37,858 bases of DNA, from positions 1-37,858 of IMG/VR virus record IMGVR_UViG_3300005340_000058, one strand, 5' to 3'. Position 1 is the stretch's first letter. Each line of letters starts with the position of its first letter. The position numbers and the translations under genes are program-made. The notes below the pieces were generated by a model. That model made no database searches and was not told the DNA's origin. It saw only the letters and a program-made list of their open reading frames with translations. The stretch comes from a virus. Positions 1 through 5,534 of the stretch are shown here, in pieces.

Positions 1-2
1 GT

Positions 3-125
3 GGAATTGTGCTGTACACCGCAAGCCAGCATAACCTTTTGGCTTGCATTCTCTCCTTCGCATCATTCATCATGTTCGTATTCAACACAGCCGCATACCA
101 GCGAAAGATTGGGGAGGATGAGTAA
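3..125 (+). CDS. Small membrane protein, 5'-partial at window edge
   Basis: An open frame enters from the left edge and ends at TAA 123-125, overlapping the next ATG (TAATG). The visible 40 residues contain a hydrophobic stretch (NLLACILSFASFIMFVF) followed by a short charged tail ending KIGEDE, as expected of a single-pass membrane protein. A GTG at 9 could be the true start, giving 38 aa, but any ribosome site lies at or beyond the edge. The stop/start coupling to the following gene supports it being real. Function is unknown; many phages carry such mini membrane proteins in early operons. Confidence 0.5.
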   Translation, partial: GIVLYTASQHNLLACILSFASFIMFVFNTAAYQRKIGEDE

Positions 126-283
126 TGGAAGACAACGAAATCTTCCTCTTCCTGGAGAAGCGTCCGCATTACAGTGAGAAGTATGTTCGCGAAATTGCTC
201 AGAGATGTACAGATGACAATATCCCCTTCTGTCGTGCATGTGGTGACTGGCACTTTCCAAATGAGAGGCATTCTGATGACTGA
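125..283 (+). CDS. Small protein with a CxxC pair (52 aa)
   Basis: ATG 125 follows GGGGAGG (113-119) and overlaps the previous stop; the stop TGA 281-283 overlaps the next start. The protein is acidic at the N terminus and has FCRAC near residues 35-39 followed by GDWHF, so C36, C39 and H43 could form part of a zinc site. I do not recognise the family. The tight translational coupling with both neighbours argues for a genuine early-operon gene. Confidence 0.6.
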   Translation: MEDNEIFLFLEKRPHYSEKYVREIAQRCTDDNIPFCRACGDWHFPNERHSDD

Positions 284-509
284 AGAAGAATTCACAAACA
301 TGCGAGACAACATCGCACGCGGTGAGCGTGAACGAATCAAGCTGAACAGTGAAGAATCCGGTTTCTTCGAATTGGATGACCTCACCATCCGATTCCGCAA
401 TGACTGCATCATCATGTACAACGTAGAGAAGGATTTCTTCTTCACGATCTCCAATCTACGGGAAATCAACAATCTCGCCGAAATGCTGAAAGCGTGGGTA
501 TCTCGATGA
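276..509 (+). CDS. Hypothetical protein (77 aa)
   Basis: The ATG at 276 is preferred over an upstream in-frame ATG at 174 because it gives an ordinary 8-nt overlap with the previous gene instead of a long one. The sequence is soluble and mixed alpha/beta: an acidic N terminus (MTEEEFTNMRDNIARGERE), then alternating hydrophobic strands (LDDLTIRFRNDCIIMYNVEKD) and a C-terminal helix with LREINNLAEMLKAW. The 86-aa neighbour has the same order (helix, strand with FR/HD, then a helix ending LATLLVAWYN), so the two may be diverged duplicates. Function unknown. Confidence 0.65.
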   Translation: MTEEEFTNMRDNIARGERERIKLNSEESGFFELDDLTIRFRNDCIIMYNVEKDFFFTISNLREINNLAEMLKAWVSR

Positions 510-766
510 CCAACGAAGAAATCGCAAAGGCTGTGGAGAACATTCACGCCGGAGGGGCCGAACACACCAATATCGGTGGCGCAGGAGACAGCGAATTCTT
601 TCGACTTGTCATCGAGTCTCATCGAATCTCACTCCATGACGAAAACGTCACCTTCACGTCTGAGATTCAGAATCCACGCGAAGCGCTCGAATTGGCCACC
701 CTCCTGGTAGCTTGGTATAACTACAAGACAGACGACAATGTCATCATCGCATTCGATAGGCGGTAG
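506..766 (+). CDS. Hypothetical protein (86 aa), possible paralogue of the preceding gene
   Basis: Start ATG 506 overlaps the preceding TGA (ATGA). The N terminus (MTNEEIAKAVENIHAGGAEH) and C-terminal helix (NPREALELATLLVAWYN) parallel the previous protein (MTEEEFTNMRDNIARGERE; LREINNLAEMLKAW), and the middle parts share a pattern of acidic residues and short strands. This suggests tandem duplication and divergence, inferred by eye only. Its end overlaps the next gene by 29 nt. No catalytic motif is visible. Confidence 0.6.
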   Translation: MTNEEIAKAVENIHAGGAEHTNIGGAGDSEFFRLVIESHRISLHDENVTFTSEIQNPREALELATLLVAWYNYKTDDNVIIAFDRR

Positions 767-1028
767 TGAAATTACAACTCCCAAACTGGGGCCGTCCCAG
801 CAAATCGCATTCGATGCCATCAGGGACATTGCAAAGGGAATGGTTCCTGGTGAAAGGTTCCCCACATTCAGAGCACTAACTTTCGCTGCGGAAGTCAAGT
901 CTACCGAAACAGTTCACATCGCAATGCAGTGGGCCATTGTGAGTGGAATTGCGGAACGTCGAGAAGACGGCAATCAAAACCGAAAGGTCTATTACGTGAA
1001 GGCGGGAAATGAACAAGCGAGCGCGTGA
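738..1028 (+). CDS. Winged-helix DNA-binding protein, GntR-like (96 aa)
   Basis: Residues about 22-80 follow the winged-helix pattern of GntR-type regulators: a first helix with IRDIAKG, then MVPGERFPTFRAL (compare the family's PG-x-x-LPs-x-R-x-LA), a recognition-helix segment with KSTETVHIAMQWAIVSG and a wing with IAERREDG...VYYV. No effector domain follows, so it is a stand-alone DNA binder. ATG 738 overlaps the previous gene by 29 nt; no later ATG/GTG in frame keeps the domain. It could regulate the early operon or act on a host promoter. Assignment is by pattern only. Confidence 0.5.
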   Translation: MSSSHSIGGSEITTPKLGPSQQIAFDAIRDIAKGMVPGERFPTFRALTFAAEVKSTETVHIAMQWAIVSGIAERREDGNQNRKVYYVKAGNEQASA

Positions 1029-1194
1029 AGGCAGAGCCTGGATTAAAGCCAGGCGCGAGGCCAGGAAAGTCTGGCGAAAGACATTCATCTATCCACGACT
1101 AATGGAATCCAACGAGAAGTTCGTCAAATCGTTTCTCGATTTGGATAACACGCAATACGAAGCCTTCAAGAAGGCGATCGTAGAACCGTTTTAG
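1009..1194 (+). CDS. Small basic helical protein (61 aa)
   Basis: ATG 1009 overlaps the previous gene by 20 nt and follows GGCGGGAAA. The N-terminal half is strongly basic (MNKRAREGRAWIKARREARK), suggestive of nucleic-acid contact, and the C-terminal half is an amphipathic helix with FLDLDNTQYEAFKKAI. No known domain was recognised. The next 150 nt contain no gene but a large RNA-like fold, so this is the last gene before that element. Confidence 0.55.
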   Translation: MNKRAREGRAWIKARREARKVWRKTFIYPRLMESNEKFVKSFLDLDNTQYEAFKKAIVEPF

Positions 1195-1198
1195 TCAA

Positions 1199-1328
1199 GG
1201 ATTCGGGGAGTAGGCATGCGAATCACGTGGTAGCCTTGCGGGCAGCTTGCCCGGCCCCGAAGGGGGTGGGTGAGCTGCGGGCAAGATAGCGCCACGTGAA
1301 TTCGTTTGCCGAGAGGCTCCCCGAATCC
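1199..1328 (+). ncRNA. Candidate structured RNA, about 130 nt, nested long stem
   Basis: The intergenic stretch folds on itself over its whole length. Outer stem: 1199-1210 with 1317-1328, 12 perfect pairs. Next: GGCA 1213-1216 with TGCC 1307-1310. Next: CGAAT + CACGTGG (1219-1230) with CCACGTG + ATTCG (1292-1304), 12 pairs with one bulged A. The interior can fold as CTTGC/GCAAG (1235-1239 with 1281-1285) enclosing a CGGGCA/TGCCCG hairpin (1239-1253) and a CCCC-GAA-GGGG hairpin (1255-1265), or as an alternative 8-bp CTTGCCCG/CGGGCAAG helix. There is no U-tract, so it is not a simple terminator. It ends 6 nt before the ribosome site of the 1347 gene. The pairing is seen directly; function is not known. 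Confidence 0.6.
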
Positions 1329-1346
1329 GTAATTGAAAGGCATCAA

Positions 1347-1523
1347 GTGAAGCGTAGATACTTCCAGTTGGGGCGCAGGCCTTATCAAATCACCCTGTAC
1401 ATCTACAACCACATTACCTTCACATTAGAAATTGGCAGGTTCGAGCTTTCCATAAATTGGTGGTTCAAGGGAGCAAGGCTCAAGAGGAACCCTGAACCCT
1501 GCAAGCCCCGTCAGCACCCCTAG
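1347..1523 (+). CDS. Small basic beta-rich protein (58 aa)
   Basis: GTG 1347 is chosen because GAAAGG (1335-1340) sits 6 nt upstream; the frame extends back to a GTG at 1296, but that would lie inside the folded RNA element. The product is short and basic, with a hydrophobic/aromatic core (YQITLYIYNHITFTLEIGRF, then INWWF) that looks like several beta strands, and a Pro/Lys/Arg-rich tail. Function is not recognised. Its 3' end runs into a C-rich stretch that leads to the helicase gene. Confidence 0.55.
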   Translation: MKRRYFQLGRRPYQITLYIYNHITFTLEIGRFELSINWWFKGARLKRNPEPCKPRQHP

Positions 1524-1540
1524 ACGCCCCTGTAGCGACC

Positions 1541-1581
1541 TCACACCCCAGCCTGGCACCTACCGCCACCCTGGGGTGTGA
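1541..1581 (+). promoter_or_regulatory. Stem-loop in C-rich leader of the helicase gene
   Basis: TCACACCCCAG (1541-1551) pairs perfectly with CTGGGGTGTGA (1571-1581), an 11-bp stem with a 19-nt loop. It lies in a markedly C-rich, G-poor stretch (about 1490-1638) between two genes. No U-tract follows, so an intrinsic terminator is unlikely. A Rho-loading or translation-control role is conceivable but inferred only. Confidence 0.45.
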
Positions 1582-1638
1582 AGCCCTTACACGACCGCCT
1601 AGACCCCTTCCCAGCCCTACACCCAGAAAGGCCCCCCA

Positions 1639-3669
1639 ATGACAATCGACATGGCGCATTTCGAAACGCAATTCCAGTCCAACCAATTGCATCCCGATAT
1701 GGATGACGTCTTGTTCGAAAAGGTCTGTAATCTGCGAGATCGTATCGCTGATCTCACGGAGACAGTTGAATATCTGAAGTCATTTCTCAATCATGACGAT
1801 GATGAATTGGCTGATCTCCAGCGAATGCGTGACAGTCTGAATCAGGTCCTGGATGAGATTCGCAGGCGCACCGCTCGAATTAATGATGGTCAGCGAATCA
1901 TTAAGAACGAGATTCGCCCTATCAGCAATCAGCTCGAAGCGTCTCAGCGTGAATGGGTCCGCCTCATGGCGGAAATCGAAGCTCAGAAGCGTGAGCGTAA
2001 TAACCGCCTCCAGCTTGAAATGCTGACTGCCCGTGCACCCTGGCGCAGTCGAGCATTGAAGCATCAATGGGAGGGTGCAGTACGCCTCACATCTGCTAAG
2101 CGTGCAATTCTCGGCGATTCTCCCGGCCTGGGCAAGACACTGCAATCCATCATGACAGTGGATATGCTGAAGGCTAAGGATGAGGCGCGAAAGATTCTCA
2201 TCTTCTGCCCCAAGCCTGTGCTGGATGGATTTCAGAGGGATTTCGCTAAGTTCTCTCCTGAACAATTCGTCTTCGTTTTGGATCAGGCGGGCAAGGGCGC
2301 AAAATCTAATGTTCTCGATCTGGTCAAGGTTGCGCCTGAGGTAACGGTCCTCACCAATTACGAGGTGTGGCGCAAGGACAAGACAATCATCGATCAGCTG
2401 ATTCACTGCCAATTCGATACCATCATTCTCGATGAGGCACATAATCTCAAGGACAGTCGATCGAGTACCGCAAAAGGCATCAAGCGAATCGTTCAGGCTG
2501 AAAATAAGTGCATGCATTGCGATGCACTCACTTTCGGTTCCACATGCCCCAAATGTGGCGACCAGCCGACAAAGCTTTTCGGTAATCGCTCAGTGAAGAA
2601 TGTGTTCCCGATGACGGGCACGCCAATTCTGAATCGCCCTCAGGATCTTTTTACCATGCTTAACCTGTTGGATTCTGAAGCCTTCCCGACGGAGAATAAG
2701 TTCCTTCAGGACTTTTGCATTCGAAAGTGTGCCGGATGCCACAGGTCTTACAATTGCCTGTGTGAAACTTCTCGCTGGCGCTGGACTTTCGATTCTGGCG
2801 GTGAGGCTCGCTTGCTCAGCCGATTGGGTATGCGATTCACGGCGCGGAATCGTGACAGTGCTGGTGTGGTCATGCCCCCCCAGGAAGTCAAGCATCATTA
2901 CTTTGAACTTGACCCTGAATTGTACCCGAAGCAGACCAAGCTAATTGAAGAGCTGAGGGACAAGGCTCGAATTCAGCTCTCGGAAAGTAAGTCTGTTACT
3001 GAACTCCTTGTCGTGGCCTGGTACACGCGAATGCGTCAGTCGGCTATTTGGCCTGATGCAATCAAGATCAAGGAATTCAACGACGAAGGTGAATACGTTC
3101 GAACCTGGCAGCCTGAAATTGGTGAGTCCATCCTCATGGATGAGGGCGAGAAGCTGATTCGGGATGCTGTCGAATCGGGTAACCGAGTCATCGTATTCTC
3201 GAAGTTCAAAGAGGCGTTGAAGGAAATGGAACGACGTCTCTTGAACGTTAATAGTGACGACGATCCGTTCTGTACTGTCGTACGATATGACAGTGATTTG
3301 AGTGACGCAGACCGATTGATTGCCCAGCATGATTTCGACCTCACGGTAACCGATCCGAAGAAGTCGAAGTTCCAAGTTATGCTGGCCCAGTATGATTCAG
3401 CCAAGGTTGGACTGAATCTTCACGGTGCGCAGGAAGTTGTCTTTCTTGACCGTGAATGGAATCCGGGCATGGAAACTCAGGCGATGGATCGTGTGCGACG
3501 CATCGGATCTGAATTCGATACCATCGTCCACATCCTCCATTGCAAGGGTACGGCCACGGACCTGATTGATGAACTCATCAAGGAGAAAGAAGCCATGCTC
3601 AATGGATTCGAATCCGAGATTGAGGAAATCAATATGCAGGAAAAGCTGAGGAAGTACCTGGGGGAATAG
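1639..3669 (+). CDS. SNF2-family DEAD/DEAH-type helicase/ATPase (676 aa)
   Basis: Superfamily 2 translocase of the SNF2 class. Residues about 20-130 are a charged coiled coil. The ATPase core follows: motif I GDSPGLGKT (about 158-166), motif II DEAH (about 264), motif III region TGTPILNRPQDLF (about 325), and in the second lobe GLNLHGA, DREWNPGMETQAMDRVRRIG (motifs V-VI, about 590-620). Two Cys clusters interrupt lobe 1: CMHCDALTFGSTCPKCG (about 291-307) and CIRKCAGCHRSYNCLC (about 359-374), both probable zinc sites. ATG 1639 has AAAGG upstream. SNF2-like helicases occur in many phage replication modules and remodel protein-DNA or replication intermediates; here it heads the early genes after the C-rich leader. 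Confidence 0.9.
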   Translation: MTIDMAHFETQFQSNQLHPDMDDVLFEKVCNLRDRIADLTETVEYLKSFLNHDDDELADLQRMRDSLNQVLDEIRRRTARINDGQRIIKNEIRPISNQLEASQREWVRLMAEIEAQKRERNNRLQLEMLTARAPWRSRALKHQWEGAVRLTSAKRAILGDSPGLGKTLQSIMTVDMLKAKDEARKILIFCPKPVLDGFQRDFAKFSPEQFVFVLDQAGKGAKSNVLDLVKVAPEVTVLTNYEVWRKDKTIIDQLIHCQFDTIILDEAHNLKDSRSSTAKGIKRIVQAENKCMHCDALTFGSTCPKCGDQPTKLFGNRSVKNVFPMTGTPILNRPQDLFTMLNLLDSEAFPTENKFLQDFCIRKCAGCHRSYNCLCETSRWRWTFDSGGEARLLSRLGMRFTARNRDSAGVVMPPQEVKHHYFELDPELYPKQTKLIEELRDKARIQLSESKSVTELLVVAWYTRMRQSAIWPDAIKIKEFNDEGEYVRTWQPEIGESILMDEGEKLIRDAVESGNRVIVFSKFKEALKEMERRLLNVNSDDDPFCTVVRYDSDLSDADRLIAQHDFDLTVTDPKKSKFQVMLAQYDSAKVGLNLHGAQEVVFLDREWNPGMETQAMDRVRRIGSEFDTIVHILHCKGTATDLIDELIKEKEAMLNGFESEIEEINMQEKLRKYLGE

Positions 3670-3670
3670 G

Positions 3671-3937
3671 ATGCAAATTCGGGTAGAGGAAACACCCCTG
3701 CCAGGGGTTTGGAAGCTCAGTTTCAATCGAGCCCACGTACCTGAATGCATACCTTACCCTGACCGGGAAATGTGGGGATACAATGAAAAGCTTGACGACC
3801 TATTCATCTATCCCTACAACTTCAAAAGGATGGGCCCTTGGAAAGCTGAATTGACGGAGAGCACTAATAAGAGCCGACCTCATAAGCACATCTGGGCATG
3901 GATTACCGTACCGGAGGGATTCAATGTCGAATCATGA
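3671..3937 (+). CDS. Hypothetical protein (88 aa)
   Basis: ATG 3671 begins one base after the helicase stop, with GGGGG 3659-3663 as ribosome site, so the gene is almost certainly co-translated with the helicase. The protein is rich in Trp, Tyr and Pro (GVWKL, MWGYNEKLDDLFIYPYNF, GPWKAEL, HIWAWITVPEG), suggesting a compact beta fold, perhaps a binding module. No catalytic motif or known family was recognised. Confidence 0.65.
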   Translation: MQIRVEETPLPGVWKLSFNRAHVPECIPYPDREMWGYNEKLDDLFIYPYNFKRMGPWKAELTESTNKSRPHKHIWAWITVPEGFNVES

Positions 3938-4001
3938 ACGAGATGACCGCTATCAGTCATACCGACCGAAGCTTTTCGACCACTCAAGGACCCTAAAGTA
4001 A
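3924..4001 (+). CDS. Mini-protein (25 aa)
   Basis: ATG 3924 lies 5 nt after GGAGGG (3913-3918), one of the better ribosome sites in this arm, and overlaps the previous gene by 14 nt. The peptide is MSNHERDDRYQSYRPKLFDH plus five residues: polar, with no membrane segment. The good ribosome site is the main support; a leader-peptide role for the folded region that follows is possible but speculative. Confidence 0.4.
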   Translation: MSNHERDDRYQSYRPKLFDHSRTLK

Positions 4002-4015
4002 AAACTTGGTAAAGT

Positions 4016-4253
4016 GGATAGGATAAATCCCTTATGTCCTATCCATCTTGCCGGTCCATACCGCTATACTGGCATTGCTGCAAGAGGGGTTAGCACCCCA
4101 AATGCAGTTGCAATCCCCGCAATCCCCCGGTCGACTTGCTTTCGACCGGGGGAGAGGGGGTAGAGGCCAGAAGCGGTAATTCCTTAGCCTGCAATTCCGA
4201 TCGCCACCTTCGGAAGGCTGACGGAATTGCCGCTTTCTCTTTTAGGTGGCCAA
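4016..4253 (+). promoter_or_regulatory. Long folded leader with ribosome-site-masking helix (riboswitch-like)
   Basis: No gene fits here; instead there are successive inverted repeats. GGATAGGA 4016-4023 pairs with TCCTATCC 4037-4044. TCTTGC 4046-4051 pairs with GCAAGA 4080-4085. GGGGT 4086-4090 pairs with ACCCC 4095-4099. CCCCCGGTCGA 4124-4134 pairs with TCGACCGGGGG 4142-4152 (11 bp, 7-nt loop). Then come competing partners: AAGCGGTAATTCC 4171-4183 or GCAATTCCG 4191-4199 can each pair with 4222-4235. GCCACCT 4203-4209 is exactly complementary to AGGTGGC 4244-4250, which contains the ribosome site of the 4254 gene. This layout resembles a translational switch. The helices are seen; any ligand or protein partner is unknown. 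Confidence 0.5.
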
Positions 4254-4460
4254 ATGCTTCAGCTTCTATCATGGGGATCGGAAAGACTAGTGGGATCACA
4301 GGACCCGGATTACGATGTGGTTCCGATGCTGGGATCTGAACTTCTGGAATTGACTTGCGTCGACTGTGCCAAATTGGTCGAAACCAATTTGACAGAAGAT
4401 GACGTTGAATACTACAAGGCAATTCATGACAAGTGGCACAATGAAGGGATGCAGCCGTGA
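4254..4460 (+). CDS. Small C2H2-type zinc-binding protein candidate (68 aa)
   Basis: ATG 4254 follows AGGTGG (4244-4249). The C-terminal half has TCVDCAKLVE, then after 22 residues IHDKWHNEG, i.e. C-x2-C ... H-x3-H, the spacing of a small zinc finger. The next gene has a similar C ... C ... H-x3-H layout, so the two look like a tandem pair. The ribosome site can be masked by upstream pairing (see the 4016-4253 leader), so expression may be controlled at translation. DNA, RNA or protein binding are all possible; no specific family recognised. Confidence 0.65.
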   Translation: MLQLLSWGSERLVGSQDPDYDVVPMLGSELLELTCVDCAKLVETNLTEDDVEYYKAIHDKWHNEGMQP

Positions 4461-4630
4461 ATGAAATCACTGTTGAAATCAAGCCCAATGAAGCAACAGG
4501 GCGATTCAATATCGTATGCTCAGATCCTGATTGTTCACCGGGTGAAGCTCTCACTGTTGAGCAAGCAGTAGAGCAAAAACTCTGGCATCTCAATTGGCAT
4601 GCGACAAAGGAAAAGCCGTGGGTATCCTAG
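4457..4630 (+). CDS. Small C2H2-type zinc-binding protein candidate (57 aa)
   Basis: GTG 4457 overlaps the preceding TGA (GTGA), the only good start that keeps the frame. The protein has CSDPDC near residues 21-26 and HLNWH near 44-48, giving C-x4-C ... H-x3-H, parallel to the previous protein. The segment VEQAVEQKLWHLNWHA looks like a finger helix. The gene overlaps the next small membrane-protein gene by 13 nt. Function unknown; the duplicated architecture suggests a shared target. Confidence 0.6.
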   Translation: MNEITVEIKPNEATGRFNIVCSDPDCSPGEALTVEQAVEQKLWHLNWHATKEKPWVS

Positions 4631-4710
4631 ACCTCATTGTCAGCGTTATTCTCTGGACGTTAATCATCTGGGGAATTGTCGCTCTCGTGCGAAAGTTTCA
4701 CAGGCGCTAG
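4618..4710 (+). CDS. Tiny single-pass membrane protein (30 aa)
   Basis: GTG 4618 follows AAAGGAAAA (4606-4614). The product, VGILDLIVSVILWTLIIWGI followed by VALVRKFHRR, is almost entirely one membrane segment with a basic C-terminal tail, a standard positive-inside anchor. It is shorter than most gene finders report, but the ribosome site, the overlap with the previous gene and the clean hydrophobic profile support it. Possible roles include an accessory lysis protein or superinfection-exclusion peptide; none can be assigned. Confidence 0.55.
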   Translation: MGILDLIVSVILWTLIIWGIVALVRKFHRR

Positions 4711-4721
4711 AAAGGAAAGCA

Positions 4722-4922
4722 ATGTACAAGCTCCCCATTCTAGAAGTAACGAAAAAGCGGGCTGTAACCTATGGTCCCGTAACAATCTTCAGGGCCAAAA
4801 AGAATGGATTGCCTTACCTCAAAACCGAAGTTAAATGGTGGCGAGGAATCAATGGCATCATGATTCAAATTCGCGGCACAAGGATTAGCTTCCTGTTTCG
4901 AAGGCGAACCTTGGGCGGCTAG
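4722..4922 (+). CDS. Small basic protein (66 aa)
   Basis: ATG 4722 is chosen for the AAAGGAAA ribosome site 3 nt upstream; the frame extends further back to 4599 but would then overlap two better-supported genes. The protein is basic and beta-rich: YKLPILEVTKKRAVTYGPVT, VKWWRGINGIMIQIRGTRIS, FLFRRR. It resembles the 1347 product in being short, cationic and aromatic, although no clear sequence identity is visible. Possibly nucleic-acid binding; unrecognised. Confidence 0.6.
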   Translation: MYKLPILEVTKKRAVTYGPVTIFRAKKNGLPYLKTEVKWWRGINGIMIQIRGTRISFLFRRRTLGG

Positions 4923-4931
4923 ACTGGGCGC

Positions 4932-5534
4932 ATGAAATGTGTTTCATGCCTTCAGGGTTTCAAATGGGAATGTCGAGACAAGGGTGAATGCAATGAATCC
5001 AGCTTGGTGGTTGGTGGGATCGTTGATGATCCTGGCTTGGCCATTGGGAGCTTGCTGGGGAATCTTGAAGGAGATGTCGGAAATCCAGCTCAAGATTCTC
5101 TACGAGATTCGGGACACGAATCGGACCCTGACCCAGACAAATTTGTCACCTACAAAGACGACTCCTCCCTTCGGGACCAGCAATCCACAGGACGAAAACG
5201 AGCAGCGAAACTCTTCCCTCTAGATTCGGAAGCTAGCTGCGAGTGGAAAATGCAGAAGAATTGTGGTGGCGGGCAATTCCCTATCGTGGGATGCCTGAAC
5301 GGTTTTCAGCAAGCCCGCCATCACGGCCCCGACAAGAACACTCTTAACAATGAGAAGGGTAACGTCCACCGAATTTGTCACACGTGCCACAATCGATGGC
5401 ACACCCTGAATGACCCTGATTATGTGTGGGGGGGATTGCACAATGCGCATGACCCTTGTGAATGCACTATTGTCGATGTTGGCAACAATGAAGTTTTCTG
5501 GTCCGGCCGTAAGGTCGTGAAAGCGAAGGATTAG
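4932..5534 (+). CDS. HNH-like zinc protein with long N-terminal linker (200 aa)
   Basis: The C-terminal half (residues about 103-160) carries C103, C111, C121, ARHHGPDKNTLNN, then HRICHTCHNRWH (C149, C152, H157). This matches a family of HNH-like phage proteins in which a paired-histidine segment is followed by a zinc knuckle; many are nicking or packaging-related nucleases, but activity here is inferred. The N terminus has CVSCLQGFKWECRDKGEC, a second Cys cluster. Residues about 21-97 are low-complexity and are encoded across a separate membrane-protein gene in another frame (4993-5223). ATG 4932 has no strong ribosome site; an internal ATG at 5250 would drop the linker but also C103. The 603-nt frame is uninterrupted, which supports the long form. 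Confidence 0.6.
   Translation: MKCVSCLQGFKWECRDKGECNESSLVVGGIVDDPGLAIGSLLGNLEGDVGNPAQDSLRDSGHESDPDPDKFVTYKDDSSLRDQQSTGRKRAAKLFPLDSEASCEWKMQKNCGGGQFPIVGCLNGFQQARHHGPDKNTLNNEKGNVHRICHTCHNRWHTLNDPDYVWGGLHNAHDPCECTIVDVGNNEVFWSGRKVVKAKD
4993..5223 (+). CDS. Nested membrane-anchored protein (76 aa), overprinted
   Basis: ATG 4993 follows AGGGTG (4981-4986). The product opens with a clear membrane segment (NPAWWLVGSLMILAWPLGAC plus WGIL), continues with an amphipathic helix (KEMSEIQLKILYEIRDTNRT) and ends in a polar Pro/Thr/Asn-rich tail. This arrangement is typical of small phage membrane proteins. It lies wholly inside the 4932-5534 reading frame but in a different frame. Its composition looks more protein-like than the overlapping segment of the long frame, so it may be the ancestral gene here. 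Function unknown. Confidence 0.6.
   Translation: MNPAWWLVGSLMILAWPLGACWGILKEMSEIQLKILYEIRDTNRTLTQTNLSPTKTTPPFGTSNPQDENEQRNSSL

Noticed and set aside
1780-2517. A 245-codon - strand frame opposite the SNF2 helicase
   Set aside because: Antisense shadow of a well-supported helicase domain; no ribosome site and no conserved features.
4048-4070. TTGCCG and TATACT as a promoter in the folded leader
   Set aside because: The spacer would be 11 bp, too short for a normal sigma-70 type promoter.
4239-4252. Exact 14-nt repeat CTTTTAGGTGGCCA, also at 37636-37649
   Set aside because: Several 14-nt matches are expected by chance in a sequence of this length; no further similarity flanks it.
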